A DNA stretch of 64,000 bases. Source: Deminuibacter sp966424055. GTDB taxonomy: Bacteria > Bacteroidota > Bacteroidia > Chitinophagales > Chitinophagaceae. Position numbers and translations under genes: made by a program. The stretch covers positions 1 through 64,000 of the forward strand of contig CBJLMB010000033.1 of the NCBI GenBank assembly GCA_966424055.1, written 5' to 3'. Positions within the stretch are counted from its first letter, which is position 1. Every line of letters starts with the position of its first letter. This document shows positions 1 to 10,063 of this stretch, piece after piece. Below the pieces are notes generated by a model. It did no database searches, was not told the DNA's origin, and was given only the letters and a program-made list of their open reading frames with translations.

Positions 1-100
1 TACGTGCCGTTCTAACAGAATCTCAGGTTGTGATACCTGGGTTTACTTACTGATACCATGACCCCTTTTTAGAAATTATCACGCTCTAACTTTTCTTGTT

Positions 101-2986
101 ATGAAAAAAATATATCCTCTGGCATTTTTTTTACCGGTACTGCTGGCGGGCTGGCTGAACAGTTCCGTGTATGGCCAGGCGGCTGCGCAGGTCATCGATA
201 CAAGTGCCAGGCTAGTGGTGTACAGGTCTGCATTCGAAACTGGCCCCCTGCTAAAGTTGCCGGCGCAAAAATCTGTTGCCGCATATGCTGCTGTATCCGG
301 CGCTGTATTGTACCAGACACCGGTGGCCAATTTAACCAATACCCTGTATGGCAGGCTGCAAGGGCTTTCTGTACTGCAGGGCTCAGGAGAGCCGGGATAC
401 GATAACGCGGCATTGTCTGTAAGAGGCATAGGTAGCTATGACTATACAGGCCTGGTGATATATGTAGATGGCTTTCAAACCACCAGCGCTTATTTCAGCT
501 ATCTGTCACCTGCCGAGGTAGAAACAGTTACGGTGATCAAAGACCCGGTAACATTGGCGGGCTTTGGCATGAAAGGCGCCAATGGTGTGTTATGGGTAGA
601 AACCAAACGGGGTAATGTAAGCAAATCACGCGTGCAGGTACAGGTTGTACAGGGATGGCAGCAGGCGATCAATATCAACAAGCCCTACGGTTCTTATGAT
701 TATGCGCGGCTGTACAACCAGGCAGTAAGTAATGATAATTATGTACTGAACGGTTACCAGTTCAAATGGACGCCTGTTTACTCCGATGCCGCACTGGAAG
801 CATATAAAAATGGTACAGGCATCAATGTAGACTGGTATAAAGAAATACTGCGTAAAACGGCGCCCTATACCAATGCCAATATAGTGTTCTCCGGTGGCGA
901 TACTGCTACAAAATACCTGCTGGTGGCCGATTATATGCGACAGGGTGGTTTGTACAATGTGCCGGTCAGTGCAACCACTTCCAATGCACAGATCCAGCGT
1001 TTTAACCTGCGCTCTAATCTCGATTTCCGTTTCTTTAAAATATTTGAAGCAAAAGTAGACCTCGGTGGCAGGATCGAAGACCGCCGTTATCCTAACTATA
1101 ATGGTCCCACGCTTTGGGCCAACTTGTCGAAATACCCTTCTGTTATTTACCCGGTGAAAGACCCGCAAACAGGCAACTGGTCCGGTACGGCTATTTATCC
1201 TGATAATCCTGTTGCCTCGCTGCGTGCACTGGGCTGGACATCGACACATGACAGGACACTACAGGCCAATTTCAACCTGAAGGAAAACCTGGATTTTGTT
1301 ACACCGGGTCTTTATCTCAACCAGGCTGTATCATTCAATACCTGGACACGCAATGCCGCCAGTAAAACAGCCACCTATGCACGCTTTTACAATGGTGCAC
1401 AAACCACCACCGATAAATCGACCGATATCACTTCTGCAGGATCTTCGCCTGTGGACCAGTACGACTGGAAGCAGGTTAACCTTACTGCCGGTTATAACCG
1501 TTCTTTTGGACGGCATGAGTTTACAGGGGCAGTGAATTATTTTGCCAGCAATTTTGTAACAGACTATGGCACCAATAATCCTGGTCAGAACACCGGTAAC
1601 AATATCTTTTACCATTACGAAAACATGCAGGCAAGGCTGCACTATACCTACGATACACGTTACCTGATAGAGCTGGGATCGGGCTGGAGTGGTTCGGATA
1701 ATTTTGCAAGAGGCAATCGCTGGGCCTTTTATCCCGCTGTTGCAGCCGGTTGGATCGTTTCTAATGAAGCTTTCCTGAAACAACAAACTGCCATCAGCTT
1801 TTTAAAACTGCGGGCCTCTATAGGCTGGTCAGGCAATGACCAGTCTAACAATGGCCGTTACCTGTACCAGCAGTATTTTATTTCCAATGGTACGTATTAT
1901 ACAGGCAATACCTCTCTTACGGCTAATGGTGGTATTATCCAGTCTTATACTGCAAACCCGGCCATCTCGGCAGAAAAAAGCAGGAAGCTGAACCTGGGCC
2001 TGGATGCAACATTGTTCAGGAAACTAGCCCTGACAATAGATGTGTTCCAGGATAAACGCAGCGGTATTGTTACACAGAACACCAACCTCTCTGCTGTATA
2101 CGGTGGTATTGCGCCTTATGCCAATATCGGTAAGGTAACCAACAGGGGTGTGGAGATCAGCCTGGGCTTCAGCGACCAGGCGGGGCCCTTCAGTTATTCA
2201 CTGAATGCCATGGCGGCCTATACCAAAAACAGGATAGACTACCAGGCTGAAGTGCCGCCTGTTAACAGCTTCAGTAAAACAACCGGGCTGCCGATAGGCA
2301 CGCCAATGGGCCTGGTAGCTGATGGCTTTTATGCTATCACAGATTTTAACAGTGATGGTACGCTGAAAAGTGGTCTGCCGGTTCCGGCCTTCGGTGCTGT
2401 TCAGCCAGGTGATATTAAATACAAAGACCTTGATCATAATAACAGGATAGACCAGCAGGATATTACCCGCATAGGCAACCCTGATTACCCCAGCCTGGTA
2501 TATGCACTGAATGCCGGTGTGCATTACAAAGGCTTTAGTATTACTGCCCTCTTCCAGGGTATTACCGGTAGAAGCGTGAACCTGCTTGCAGCAGCCAATA
2601 CACAAACCATGGCTTTTGTGAACAATACCAATATATTTCCAATTGCAGGTAATGCCTGGGCCTATTATCCTGACCGCGGTATAGACACAAGAGCAGTTGC
2701 CGACTACCCGCGGCTTACCACGAAAGCCAATGATAACAACTACCGGAATTCAACTTTCTGGATGAAGAATGGCGATTTTTTGCGCCTGCGCAATATAGAA
2801 CTGGGTTACGACCTGCCTGCAAAAATGCTGAAGCGGTATGGGATGGAAAAGCTGCGCCTGTATATCAGTGCAGTGAACCCTTTCAGCTGGTCGTACCTCG
2901 AAAAACATTACAACATCGATCCCGAAACCAATGCAGGCTATCCCGGCCTGAAATCGTATAACGCAGGTTTTTCCTTAACCTTTTAA
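101..2986 (+). CDS. SusC/RagA-family TonB-dependent outer-membrane transporter, short form
   Basis: This 961-residue protein starts with a signal peptide (hydrophobic LAFFLPVLLAGWL, likely cut after VYGQA). A TonB plug domain follows at about residues 75-170, with the typical SusC wording LSVRGIG, VIYVDGF, VTVIKDP and GANGVLWVETKRG. The rest is a long beta-barrel ending in GFSLTF, an aromatic C-terminal barrel signal. SusC proteins import oligosaccharides across the outer membrane using TonB energy, with SusD as a lid. Unlike the other two SusC proteins in this window (1039 and 1062 residues), it has no recognisable carboxypeptidase-regulatory-like domain between signal peptide and plug; only about 50 unrelated residues lie there. 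It is the first gene of an apparent five-gene operon, 11 bp ahead of SusD. Family assignment is firm; the glycan is inferred from neighbours. Confidence 0.95.
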   Translation: MKKIYPLAFFLPVLLAGWLNSSVYGQAAAQVIDTSARLVVYRSAFETGPLLKLPAQKSVAAYAAVSGAVLYQTPVANLTNTLYGRLQGLSVLQGSGEPGYDNAALSVRGIGSYDYTGLVIYVDGFQTTSAYFSYLSPAEVETVTVIKDPVTLAGFGMKGANGVLWVETKRGNVSKSRVQVQVVQGWQQAININKPYGSYDYARLYNQAVSNDNYVLNGYQFKWTPVYSDAALEAYKNGTGINVDWYKEILRKTAPYTNANIVFSGGDTATKYLLVADYMRQGGLYNVPVSATTSNAQIQRFNLRSNLDFRFFKIFEAKVDLGGRIEDRRYPNYNGPTLWANLSKYPSVIYPVKDPQTGNWSGTAIYPDNPVASLRALGWTSTHDRTLQANFNLKENLDFVTPGLYLNQAVSFNTWTRNAASKTATYARFYNGAQTTTDKSTDITSAGSSPVDQYDWKQVNLTAGYNRSFGRHEFTGAVNYFASNFVTDYGTNNPGQNTGNNIFYHYENMQARLHYTYDTRYLIELGSGWSGSDNFARGNRWAFYPAVAAGWIVSNEAFLKQQTAISFLKLRASIGWSGNDQSNNGRYLYQQYFISNGTYYTGNTSLTANGGIIQSYTANPAISAEKSRKLNLGLDATLFRKLALTIDVFQDKRSGIVTQNTNLSAVYGGIAPYANIGKVTNRGVEISLGFSDQAGPFSYSLNAMAAYTKNRIDYQAEVPPVNSFSKTTGLPIGTPMGLVADGFYAITDFNSDGTLKSGLPVPAFGAVQPGDIKYKDLDHNNRIDQQDITRIGNPDYPSLVYALNAGVHYKGFSITALFQGITGRSVNLLAAANTQTMAFVNNTNIFPIAGNAWAYYPDRGIDTRAVADYPRLTTKANDNNYRNSTFWMKNGDFLRLRNIELGYDLPAKMLKRYGMEKLRLYISAVNPFSWSYLEKHYNIDPETNAGYPGLKSYNAGFSLTF

Positions 2987-2997
2987 CCAGTGATGTA

Positions 2998-4683
2998 ATG
3001 AAACTACAGCAAGCTTATACCATAGGATGTTTTAGCCTGGTTGCTTTGTTTGCCGGGTGTAAAAAATATTTCCTGGATACCAGGATAGATACTTCGCAAA
3101 CACAGGGAACGCTGAACTCCAATTACAACAACCTGTTTGCGCTGGCCAATGCACCGTATACCTACCTGCGCAATGAATTTACCCAAATAGACAATAATCT
3201 TTTTGCGCCGGTATCGGATGAAGCCGTGCAAACAATGACCAATGCAGATGTGCGGTTGTTCAACAATGGCAGCTGGAATGCCACCAATAACCCTGATAAT
3301 TATTATGGAGCCTATTATTCCGGTATCAGGGCTGCAAACTATTTCCTGGAACAGTCTGGCAACTACCGTGCTTTTCTGGCACAGAACCGCGATACCGTTT
3401 CTGCTTCCGGCCGTATCAACTATACCAATGATACGCTCAATGCTGCCTGGTTCAGGGCAGAAGCACATATACTGCGGGCATTTTATTATTTTGAATTGAG
3501 TAAGCGCTATGGCGGGGTTCCCCTCGTCACTAAAACGCTTACATTGTCTGATAACAGCAACCTGCCCCGTAAAACATACGATGATATCATCAGCTTTATA
3601 GTAGGCGAAGTGGATGCATACAAAGACAGCCTGCAACCGAACTGGAAAACCTCTTCTTTTACCAATAATGATGGCCGGCTGAACAAAGGAGCGGCACTGG
3701 CGCTGAAAGGAAGGGCTTTGCTGTATGCGGCCAGCCCATTAAACAATACTTCGGGCGATGTTGCCAGGTGGAAACAGGCGGCTGCAGCACTGAATGAGCT
3801 TATTGTTTTTGCACAAGGTGCAGGCGGCTATGCCCTGCATACCGATTACCGGAATTATTTTCTTGAATCGAATGTGCTCAACAGCAATGAAACCATCTGG
3901 GCCATCCGTTACGCTGCGTCTAATACACTGGAGAAAAACAATTACCCCATTGCCACACCGGGTGGTGCCAGCGGTATCACGCCCACACAAGACCTGGTAA
4001 ATGCATATGAGTACAATGGCATACCCGATCAGCAAAACCCTTATGCCAACCGTGACCCGCGGATGGGCATGACCATTGTAACCAACAACAGCAATTGGAA
4101 TGGAAGAACCATAGATGAATCGCCTGGTGGAACGGATGATATGACAAAGGCCAACAGCAGCAGGACAGGCTATTACCTGAAAAAATTCCTGGTAGATGCA
4201 GTGAACCTGGTTCAGGGTGGCACTAAAACACATCACTGGCCGCTATTCCGTTATGGTGAAATACTACTGGAATATGCAGAAGCCATGAATGAGGCGTATG
4301 GGCCGGATAATAACAATGGTTACAGGCTTACTGCCAGGCAGGCCTTGAACATGGTAAGAAGCAGGGCAGGTGTAAACATGCCCGCAGTAACAGCGGCCGG
4401 GCAGGATGCCTTTCGCAGTGCGGTGAAAAAAGAACGGCGCGTAGAGCTGGCTTTTGAAAATTACCGCTATTGGGACCTGCTTCGCTGGAAAGATGCGGCG
4501 GCTGTGCTCAACCAGCCGGTATCCGGTGTGCAGGTAAATAAAAATGCTGCAGGGCAGCCGGTGTACACATATACAACGGTAGAAAGCAGGCGTTTTGATG
4601 CATCCAAAATGTACCGCTATCCTTTTCCGCAGGCGGAAATCAGTAAATCCAACGGTGTACTGCAGCAAAACACCGGCTGGTAA
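2998..4683 (+). CDS. SusD/RagB-family surface glycan-binding lipoprotein
   Basis: This 561-residue lipoprotein has a signal peptide with lipobox LFAGC (Cys21) followed by Lys-Lys, as usual for surface-exposed Bacteroidota lipoproteins. The TPR-rich SusD fold shows in the segments AEAHILRAFYYFELSKRYGG (about 155-174) and GRLNKGAALALKGRALLYA, and in the C-terminal block with RYGEILLEYAEAMNEA and ERRVELAFENYRYWDLLRW. The C terminus SNGVLQQNTGW is typical of the family. SusD binds the glycan at the cell surface and closes over the SusC pore. It starts 11 bp after SusC and 35 bp before the next lipoprotein gene, so all three are probably one transcript. Confidence 0.95.
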   Translation: MKLQQAYTIGCFSLVALFAGCKKYFLDTRIDTSQTQGTLNSNYNNLFALANAPYTYLRNEFTQIDNNLFAPVSDEAVQTMTNADVRLFNNGSWNATNNPDNYYGAYYSGIRAANYFLEQSGNYRAFLAQNRDTVSASGRINYTNDTLNAAWFRAEAHILRAFYYFELSKRYGGVPLVTKTLTLSDNSNLPRKTYDDIISFIVGEVDAYKDSLQPNWKTSSFTNNDGRLNKGAALALKGRALLYAASPLNNTSGDVARWKQAAAALNELIVFAQGAGGYALHTDYRNYFLESNVLNSNETIWAIRYAASNTLEKNNYPIATPGGASGITPTQDLVNAYEYNGIPDQQNPYANRDPRMGMTIVTNNSNWNGRTIDESPGGTDDMTKANSSRTGYYLKKFLVDAVNLVQGGTKTHHWPLFRYGEILLEYAEAMNEAYGPDNNNGYRLTARQALNMVRSRAGVNMPAVTAAGQDAFRSAVKKERRVELAFENYRYWDLLRWKDAAAVLNQPVSGVQVNKNAAGQPVYTYTTVESRRFDASKMYRYPFPQAEISKSNGVLQQNTGW

Positions 4684-4718
4684 ACCCAGGCTGCAGATCA
4701 TTTTAAAAAAATGCCGAT

Positions 4719-5819
4719 ATGAAATGCAATCATACCATCTTCCTGATAGTTTCCTTTTTCTGTATCCTGGTTGCCTGTAAAAAAGATGATTCAAAACAGG
4801 CCTACGGTTTTTCGCGGATCTATATGCCACAGGCCTTGCTCAAGTCGGGTGGTGTGGACAATAGTTATCCGGTTCCTTCAGGCAGCGATTCATCTACTTA
4901 CAATTACCTGGTAAACCAGGATTCGGGCAAGATCAATGTTATCCTTGGCGCATCATTGTCAGGCCCTGCCAGCGATGCTTATTCAGTAAATATTGCTGCA
5001 GATAACGATACGGTGCAGCAGATGCTGAAACGCAACCTGCTGGATACAGCGCTGTACAGGCTGATGCCATCTGATATGTATACACTACCCGCCAGGCTCG
5101 ATGTTGCTGCGGGCAAGCGCTCAGGTACTTTCTATCTTTCTGTTGATATAGCCCACCTGAAACAGACCGCATACACCGGTAAATACCTTGTACTCGCTGT
5201 AAAGCTGTCAAGCCCTTCGCAATACCAGTTGGACAGTGCACACCGTACCACAGTGATCATGCTGAATGTTGATGCATTGGTGATCGGTCCTGCTGTAAAC
5301 ATTACCAGCCAGTATATACTCAATCCCGGCAACCCTTTTATTGCGGTTGCAATGAATGGTACGCGCTGGGGTACACTGAAAGATTGGAAAACCTCACCCT
5401 CGGTACTAAGTCACGGCGGTGTGGGCGGATTCAGCAGTGACGGCGATGGCAAGACGATGGACATGGAATCAGGCTGGGGTTCTCCGCAAATACTGAACGG
5501 TAAAATTTACCAGACCATCACCCTGCCCAAAGGAACATATGCTTTCGATGCATCGGGCGGAAACTGGAAATGGCAGGGGACTAAAGATGCAGGCTATATG
5601 GTGGTGGCGCCGGGTGCGGCAGAGCTGCCCGACTACAGCAATATTGTAAACAATGCATCCGTATTGTACCAGAAAATTGCGCAACCCCAAACACCGGTCA
5701 TATTCCAGTTAAACGGTACAACCGCGGTTACCCTGGGTATCGTGGTCAATTATATCCAGGACCAGCAGGGTATTAAAACCACACAGGTAAATTTATTCAA
5801 TTATCCCAGGCACCTGTAA
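4719..5819 (+). CDS. DUF1735-type surface lipoprotein, probable glycan-binding protein
   Basis: This 366-residue lipoprotein has lipobox CILVAC followed by Lys-Lys. Residues about 30-185 resemble the DUF1735 (BT_3987 N-terminal-like) beta-sandwich: the SRIYMPQ start, a pseudo-repeat of beta strands, MPSDMYTLPARLDVAAGKRSGTF-like text and KYLVLAVKLSSPSQY. The second half (about 195-366) looks like a DUF5013-type carbohydrate-binding module, with NPFIAVAMNGTRWGTLKDWKTS and ITLPKGTYAFDASGG. In such loci the gene after SusD usually encodes an accessory surface glycan-binding protein. The family call rests on remembered patterns. A catalytic role is unlikely because no glycosidase motif is visible. 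Confidence 0.75.
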   Translation: MKCNHTIFLIVSFFCILVACKKDDSKQAYGFSRIYMPQALLKSGGVDNSYPVPSGSDSSTYNYLVNQDSGKINVILGASLSGPASDAYSVNIAADNDTVQQMLKRNLLDTALYRLMPSDMYTLPARLDVAAGKRSGTFYLSVDIAHLKQTAYTGKYLVLAVKLSSPSQYQLDSAHRTTVIMLNVDALVIGPAVNITSQYILNPGNPFIAVAMNGTRWGTLKDWKTSPSVLSHGGVGGFSSDGDGKTMDMESGWGSPQILNGKIYQTITLPKGTYAFDASGGNWKWQGTKDAGYMVVAPGAAELPDYSNIVNNASVLYQKIAQPQTPVIFQLNGTTAVTLGIVVNYIQDQQGIKTTQVNLFNYPRHL

Positions 5820-5885
5820 ACCATTGCGCATGCCCGCCCATAAAAAACGATTATATAAACATCAGCGAACGATAAAAAACAAAGA

Positions 5886-8800
5886 ATGATACGCAGATAC
5901 TTTTTGGCAGTATGTTTTGGCTGTTGGGCAGGTGCTGCCGCCTTTGCGCAGGAAAGCAGGAACGACTGGGAAAACCCGCGGTTGTACGAGGAAAACAAAG
6001 AGGCACCGCATGCAACATTCATGCTATTCAACAACAGCCGCGATGTGGTGGCAGATGATTATAACCGCTCACCTTATTTTCATTCACTCAATGGTACCTG
6101 GAAATTTACCTATGCAGACAAGTGTTCTGACCGGCCCCTGGATTTTTACCGGGAAAACCGCTCTGCAAAAAGCTGGGCCGATATACCAGTTCCTTCCAAC
6201 TGGGAGCTGAAAGGCTTTGGCATACCTGTGTATACCAATATAACCTATCCATTTCCCAGGAACCCGCCTTATGTGGGAGAGAACAATCCCGTGGGTACTT
6301 ACCGGAAAGAATTTGTTGTGCCCGCAGGCTGGAGCGGCAAAGAAGTAATGCTGCATTTTGGCTCTATCTCCGGTTGTGCTTTTATTTACCTCAATGGTAA
6401 AAAACTGGGTATTACCAAAGCCGCAAAAACACCGGCAGAGTTCAACATCACTCCCTTGCTGCATAAAGGGATCAATACACTGGCTGTACAGGTATTTCGC
6501 TGGCATGATGGCAGCTACCTGGAAGACCAGGATTTCTGGCGTCTCAGCGGTATTGAACGGGATGTGTACCTGTATGCATTGCCTACGCAGAGTATCTGGG
6601 ATTTTTTTCTGCAGCCAGACCTGGACAGCAGTTATACCAATGGTCGTTTTTCAGCAACCGTTACCTTGCGCCGTTTTCATAAGCAGCCTGTCGGAAAAGC
6701 GGTATTGTCACTGACACTGCTGGATAAAACAGGTAAAAGTATTTTCAACAGCAGGCAGCAACTGGAAGCCACCGGCGATTCATTGCAGACGGTTTCTTTC
6801 AGCGGTACCATTCCCCAAGTGCTAAAATGGAGTGAAGAAACACCCAGCCTGTACGATTGTATTATTTCACTGAATAACGGCAAAGAAGAAGAAACCGTTT
6901 ATGCCGGTGCAAAGATCGGGTTCAGGAAAGTGGAGATAAAAAACGCGCGGTTACTGGTCAACGGTATGCCGGTATATATCAGGGGTGTAAACAGGCATGA
7001 ACATGATGATGTAAACGGGCATGTTCCTTTAAAAGAAACCATGCTGAAGGATATACGGCTGATGAAACAGTTTAACATTAATGCGGTACGTTGTTCCCAT
7101 TATCCCAACGATCCGCAATGGTATAAATTATGCGACCAGTATGGGATTTACCTGGTAGATGAAGCCAATATAGAAAGCCATGGCATGGGCGCGGAATTCC
7201 AGGCCTGGTTTGACCGGTCGAAGCATGTGGCCTATCTGCCTGAATGGGCGCCTGCACATACAGACAGGGAAAAAAGAATGGTAGAACGTGATAAGAACCA
7301 TCCATCAGTGATCATCTGGTCACTGGGCAATGAATGCGGCAACGGGCCGGTATTTCATGATGCCTATCGATGGATCAAAGCGCGCGATGCGTCAAGGCCG
7401 GTGCAGTTTGAACAGGCAGGTGAAGACTGGAACACTGATATTGTTTGCCCCATGTACCCCAGCATTGGCCATATGCGGAAATACGGGAATGATACCGGCA
7501 AAAAGCGCCCTTATATCATGTGCGAATATGCGCATGCCATGGGCAACAGCAACGGGAACTTCCGCGAATACTGGGATATTATCAACGCTTCAGCCAATAT
7601 GCAGGGTGGCTTTATCTGGGACTGGGTTGACCAGGGATTGAAAACAAAAGATGCCAATGGCAAAACGTTCTGGGCCTATGGTGGCGACCTGGGCGGCTTT
7701 TACCAGCAGAATGATGAAAACGGTGTGGCAGATGGTATACTCAGTTCAAACCGCATACCAGACCCCGGCGCCTATGAAGTGAGAAAAGTATACCAGCGCA
7801 TTAACTTCATCGCAAAAAATATCCGCCAGGGATTAATCACGGTCAGTAACCAGTTTGATTTTACCGGTCTTGGCCAGTACCGTTTTACCTGGTCACTTTT
7901 CAGGAACGGGGAAAAAATAAAAGACGGGCATTTTGAGCTGGAGCTGGCACCACATCATACCGGTGATATTGTATTGCCTTTGCAGGATATTCCTTTACCT
8001 GATAGTGCCGAGTATTTTGTGAATATAGCAGCCATCACCAAACAGGCTTCAGCGATGCTGCCTGCAGGATATGCGGTGGCGCAGGAACAGTTTAAACTCA
8101 GTGGGGATTATTTCAACAAGATGCAACAGGTAAAAGGCGCACTGGAAATAATGAAAGACAGTAACAGTCTGCGTTTCCGGTCAGGCGATATCAGTGGTGA
8201 AATTGATTTGAAGCATGGCATACTGCGGTATTATGCCGATAGCAGGGGAATGCAGCTGAACCGGTTACCCGAGCCATATTTCTGGCGTGCGCCGACAGAC
8301 AACGATTTCGGCAATGGCATGCCTGCCCGGCTGGGTATATGGCGCTCAGCTCATCAGCAAAAGAAAATACGTTATGTGAACATCGGCGAAAGAACAACGG
8401 AAGGCATTATGGTAAAAACCGGGTTCGAATTAAGTGGTGTTAATGTACCTTATGAACTGAGTTATTTTATCCGCAACGATGGCAGCATACAGGTAACGGC
8501 TTCAATGGATCTGCAGGGGCGTGAACTGCCTGAACTGCCGCGCTTTGGTATGCGCATGCAATTACCTGCGCAATACGACAGCCTGCAGTACTATGGCCGC
8601 GGCCCCTGGGAAAATTACAGCGACCGTCATGAAGCAGCATTTATCGGGTTGTACAGCGATAATGTAGAGAACCAGTATTATAAAGGTTATATCCGCCCGC
8701 AGGAGAGTGGCTATAAAACCGATGTACGCTGGCTATCGCTGACCAGCAAAAATGGTACAGGTATCATGATAGCTGGGGCACAGCCGGTTTGCTTCAGCGC

Positions 8801-9014
8801 GCTTCATTATTCCACGGAGGCACTGGATCCTGGTATGACGAAAAAACAACAACACCCGACAGACCTGCCGCCCGATAGCAATGTGTACCTGCATATCGAC
8901 CTTCAGCAGCGGGGTGTGGGTGGCGATGACAGTTGGGGCGCCCTGCCGCATGATGTATACCGTTTAACGGGTAAAAAATATGTATACAGCTACACCATAA
9001 AACTGATCCATTAA
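5886..9014 (+). CDS. GH2 beta-galactosidase, LacZ type
   Basis: This 1042-residue protein has a signal peptide (FGCWAGAAAFAQ) and the full LacZ-type layout: N-terminal sugar-binding domain (DWENPRLYEENKEAPHATF), two immunoglobulin-like domains, TIM barrel and C-terminal domains with the small-chain region (REAPTDNDFGN-like text RAPTDNDFGNG, YYGRGPWENY). GVNRHEHDDVNGHV precedes the barrel. The acid/base is Glu483 in WSLGNECGNG and the nucleophile Glu547 in MCEYAHAMGNSNG, both intact. About 1040 residues is the normal LacZ length. It would release terminal beta-linked galactose in the periplasm. It lies 66 bp after the DUF1735-type gene and 38 bp before GH16, inside the first operon. Confidence 0.95.
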   Translation: MIRRYFLAVCFGCWAGAAAFAQESRNDWENPRLYEENKEAPHATFMLFNNSRDVVADDYNRSPYFHSLNGTWKFTYADKCSDRPLDFYRENRSAKSWADIPVPSNWELKGFGIPVYTNITYPFPRNPPYVGENNPVGTYRKEFVVPAGWSGKEVMLHFGSISGCAFIYLNGKKLGITKAAKTPAEFNITPLLHKGINTLAVQVFRWHDGSYLEDQDFWRLSGIERDVYLYALPTQSIWDFFLQPDLDSSYTNGRFSATVTLRRFHKQPVGKAVLSLTLLDKTGKSIFNSRQQLEATGDSLQTVSFSGTIPQVLKWSEETPSLYDCIISLNNGKEEETVYAGAKIGFRKVEIKNARLLVNGMPVYIRGVNRHEHDDVNGHVPLKETMLKDIRLMKQFNINAVRCSHYPNDPQWYKLCDQYGIYLVDEANIESHGMGAEFQAWFDRSKHVAYLPEWAPAHTDREKRMVERDKNHPSVIIWSLGNECGNGPVFHDAYRWIKARDASRPVQFEQAGEDWNTDIVCPMYPSIGHMRKYGNDTGKKRPYIMCEYAHAMGNSNGNFREYWDIINASANMQGGFIWDWVDQGLKTKDANGKTFWAYGGDLGGFYQQNDENGVADGILSSNRIPDPGAYEVRKVYQRINFIAKNIRQGLITVSNQFDFTGLGQYRFTWSLFRNGEKIKDGHFELELAPHHTGDIVLPLQDIPLPDSAEYFVNIAAITKQASAMLPAGYAVAQEQFKLSGDYFNKMQQVKGALEIMKDSNSLRFRSGDISGEIDLKHGILRYYADSRGMQLNRLPEPYFWRAPTDNDFGNGMPARLGIWRSAHQQKKIRYVNIGERTTEGIMVKTGFELSGVNVPYELSYFIRNDGSIQVTASMDLQGRELPELPRFGMRMQLPAQYDSLQYYGRGPWENYSDRHEAAFIGLYSDNVENQYYKGYIRPQESGYKTDVRWLSLTSKNGTGIMIAGAQPVCFSALHYSTEALDPGMTKKQQHPTDLPPDSNVYLHIDLQQRGVGGDDSWGALPHDVYRLTGKKYVYSYTIKLIH

Positions 9015-9052
9015 AAAGAAAACAGCAGAATTTTAATAAACAAAAAGTCATT

Positions 9053-9904
9053 ATGTATTACCGTTCAAAATGGCTGTTGATATCAGTGATTGTATTAAGT
9101 GCCTGCAGTCGCCGGAACTGGCCGGCTGAACAATATCAATCAGAAGGATACCAGCTTGTATGGGCCGATGAATTTAATAAAGCGGGGCCACCCGACCCTG
9201 CCAGCTGGGGTTATGAAGAAGGCTTTGTACGAAATGAAGAACTGCAGTGGTACCAGCCGCAGAATGTAACCTGCAGAAATGGTTTGCTGGTGATCGAGGC
9301 AAAAAAAGAACAAAAAACCAACCCGGGTTATACAGCCGGCAGTAAAGACTGGCGCAGTAAAAGACCTGTTGCAGAATATACTTCTGCCTGTATACTAACA
9401 AGAGGAAAACAATCATGGCGCTATGGCCGCTTTGAAATGCGTGCAAAGATTGATACCCGGGATGGTTTATGGCCCGCCTGGTGGACACTGGGTGCTGACC
9501 GCCCATGGCCTGCCAATGGTGAAATTGATATGATGGAGTATTACCGGAAAAAACTGCTGGCCAATATTGCCTGCCTGGGCACCGACAGGAAAGCAAAATG
9601 GTTCAGTACCACGCAGAACACTGATTCGCTGGGAGGAAAGGCATGGGCGGAGCGTTTTCATCTCTGGCGTATGGACTGGTCAGAAGAATCTATTGCACTG
9701 TATGTAGATGGCTTTTTGCTCAACAAGGTTGCACTTGATTCGCTTGTGAACAGGGATGGAACAGGGTTTAACCCTTTTAAACAACCGCATTATATGTTAC
9801 TGAACCTGGCCCTGGGCGGAATGAATGGCGGCGATCCTGCTGCAACCGGATTCCCAGCCAGGTTTGAAGTGGACTATGTACGTGTGTACCAGCAAAAAAG
9901 ATAA
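9053..9904 (+). CDS. GH16 endo-beta-glucanase-like lipoprotein (laminarinase-type fold)
   Basis: This 283-residue lipoprotein has lipobox VLSAC (Cys18 or 19). It starts the domain with LVWADEFNKAGPPDPASWGYE and carries WPAWWTLG, then the GH16 active site GEIDMMEYY: Glu157, Asp159, Glu162, in the ExDxxE form (with the beta-bulge) found in laminarinase-type members. It ends with FEVDYVRVYQQK, the usual GH16 terminus. The residues after the active site (YYRKK and on) are not those of common laminarinases, so the exact beta-glucan or beta-galactan bond is uncertain. It is the last gene of the first operon and is followed by a strong terminator at 9969. Confidence 0.9.
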   Translation: MYYRSKWLLISVIVLSACSRRNWPAEQYQSEGYQLVWADEFNKAGPPDPASWGYEEGFVRNEELQWYQPQNVTCRNGLLVIEAKKEQKTNPGYTAGSKDWRSKRPVAEYTSACILTRGKQSWRYGRFEMRAKIDTRDGLWPAWWTLGADRPWPANGEIDMMEYYRKKLLANIACLGTDRKAKWFSTTQNTDSLGGKAWAERFHLWRMDWSEESIALYVDGFLLNKVALDSLVNRDGTGFNPFKQPHYMLLNLALGGMNGGDPAATGFPARFEVDYVRVYQQKR

Positions 9905-9968
9905 CAGTTGTTTCGGGATCTTTTATATGGCAGGAACTTTGCCGGTGACAAGCAGGATATAGAATGAT

Positions 9969-10008
9969 AAACGGGCAGGTATACCTGCCCGTTTGTTTAT
10001 TTTTATTT
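9969..10008. terminator. Bidirectional intrinsic terminator between convergent GH16 and GH2 genes
   Basis: A perfect 13-bp inverted repeat (arms 9969-9981 and 9982-9994, core ACGGGCAGGTA) is followed by a T-rich stretch on the + strand. The preceding bases are A-rich, so the hairpin can also serve the minus-strand GH2 gene that ends at 10064. It sits 65 bp after the GH16 stop codon. Confidence 0.8.
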
Positions 10009-10063
10009 GCTGCTATACTTTATTACCTGCATAATGCAGATGCAGTACCTATTGTACCGGTTT

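Noticed and set aside
626..1249. 207-codon minus-strand open frame inside the first SusC gene
   Set aside because: It is antisense to a clear SusC plug/barrel, has no domain, and its composition mirrors the + strand codon pattern.
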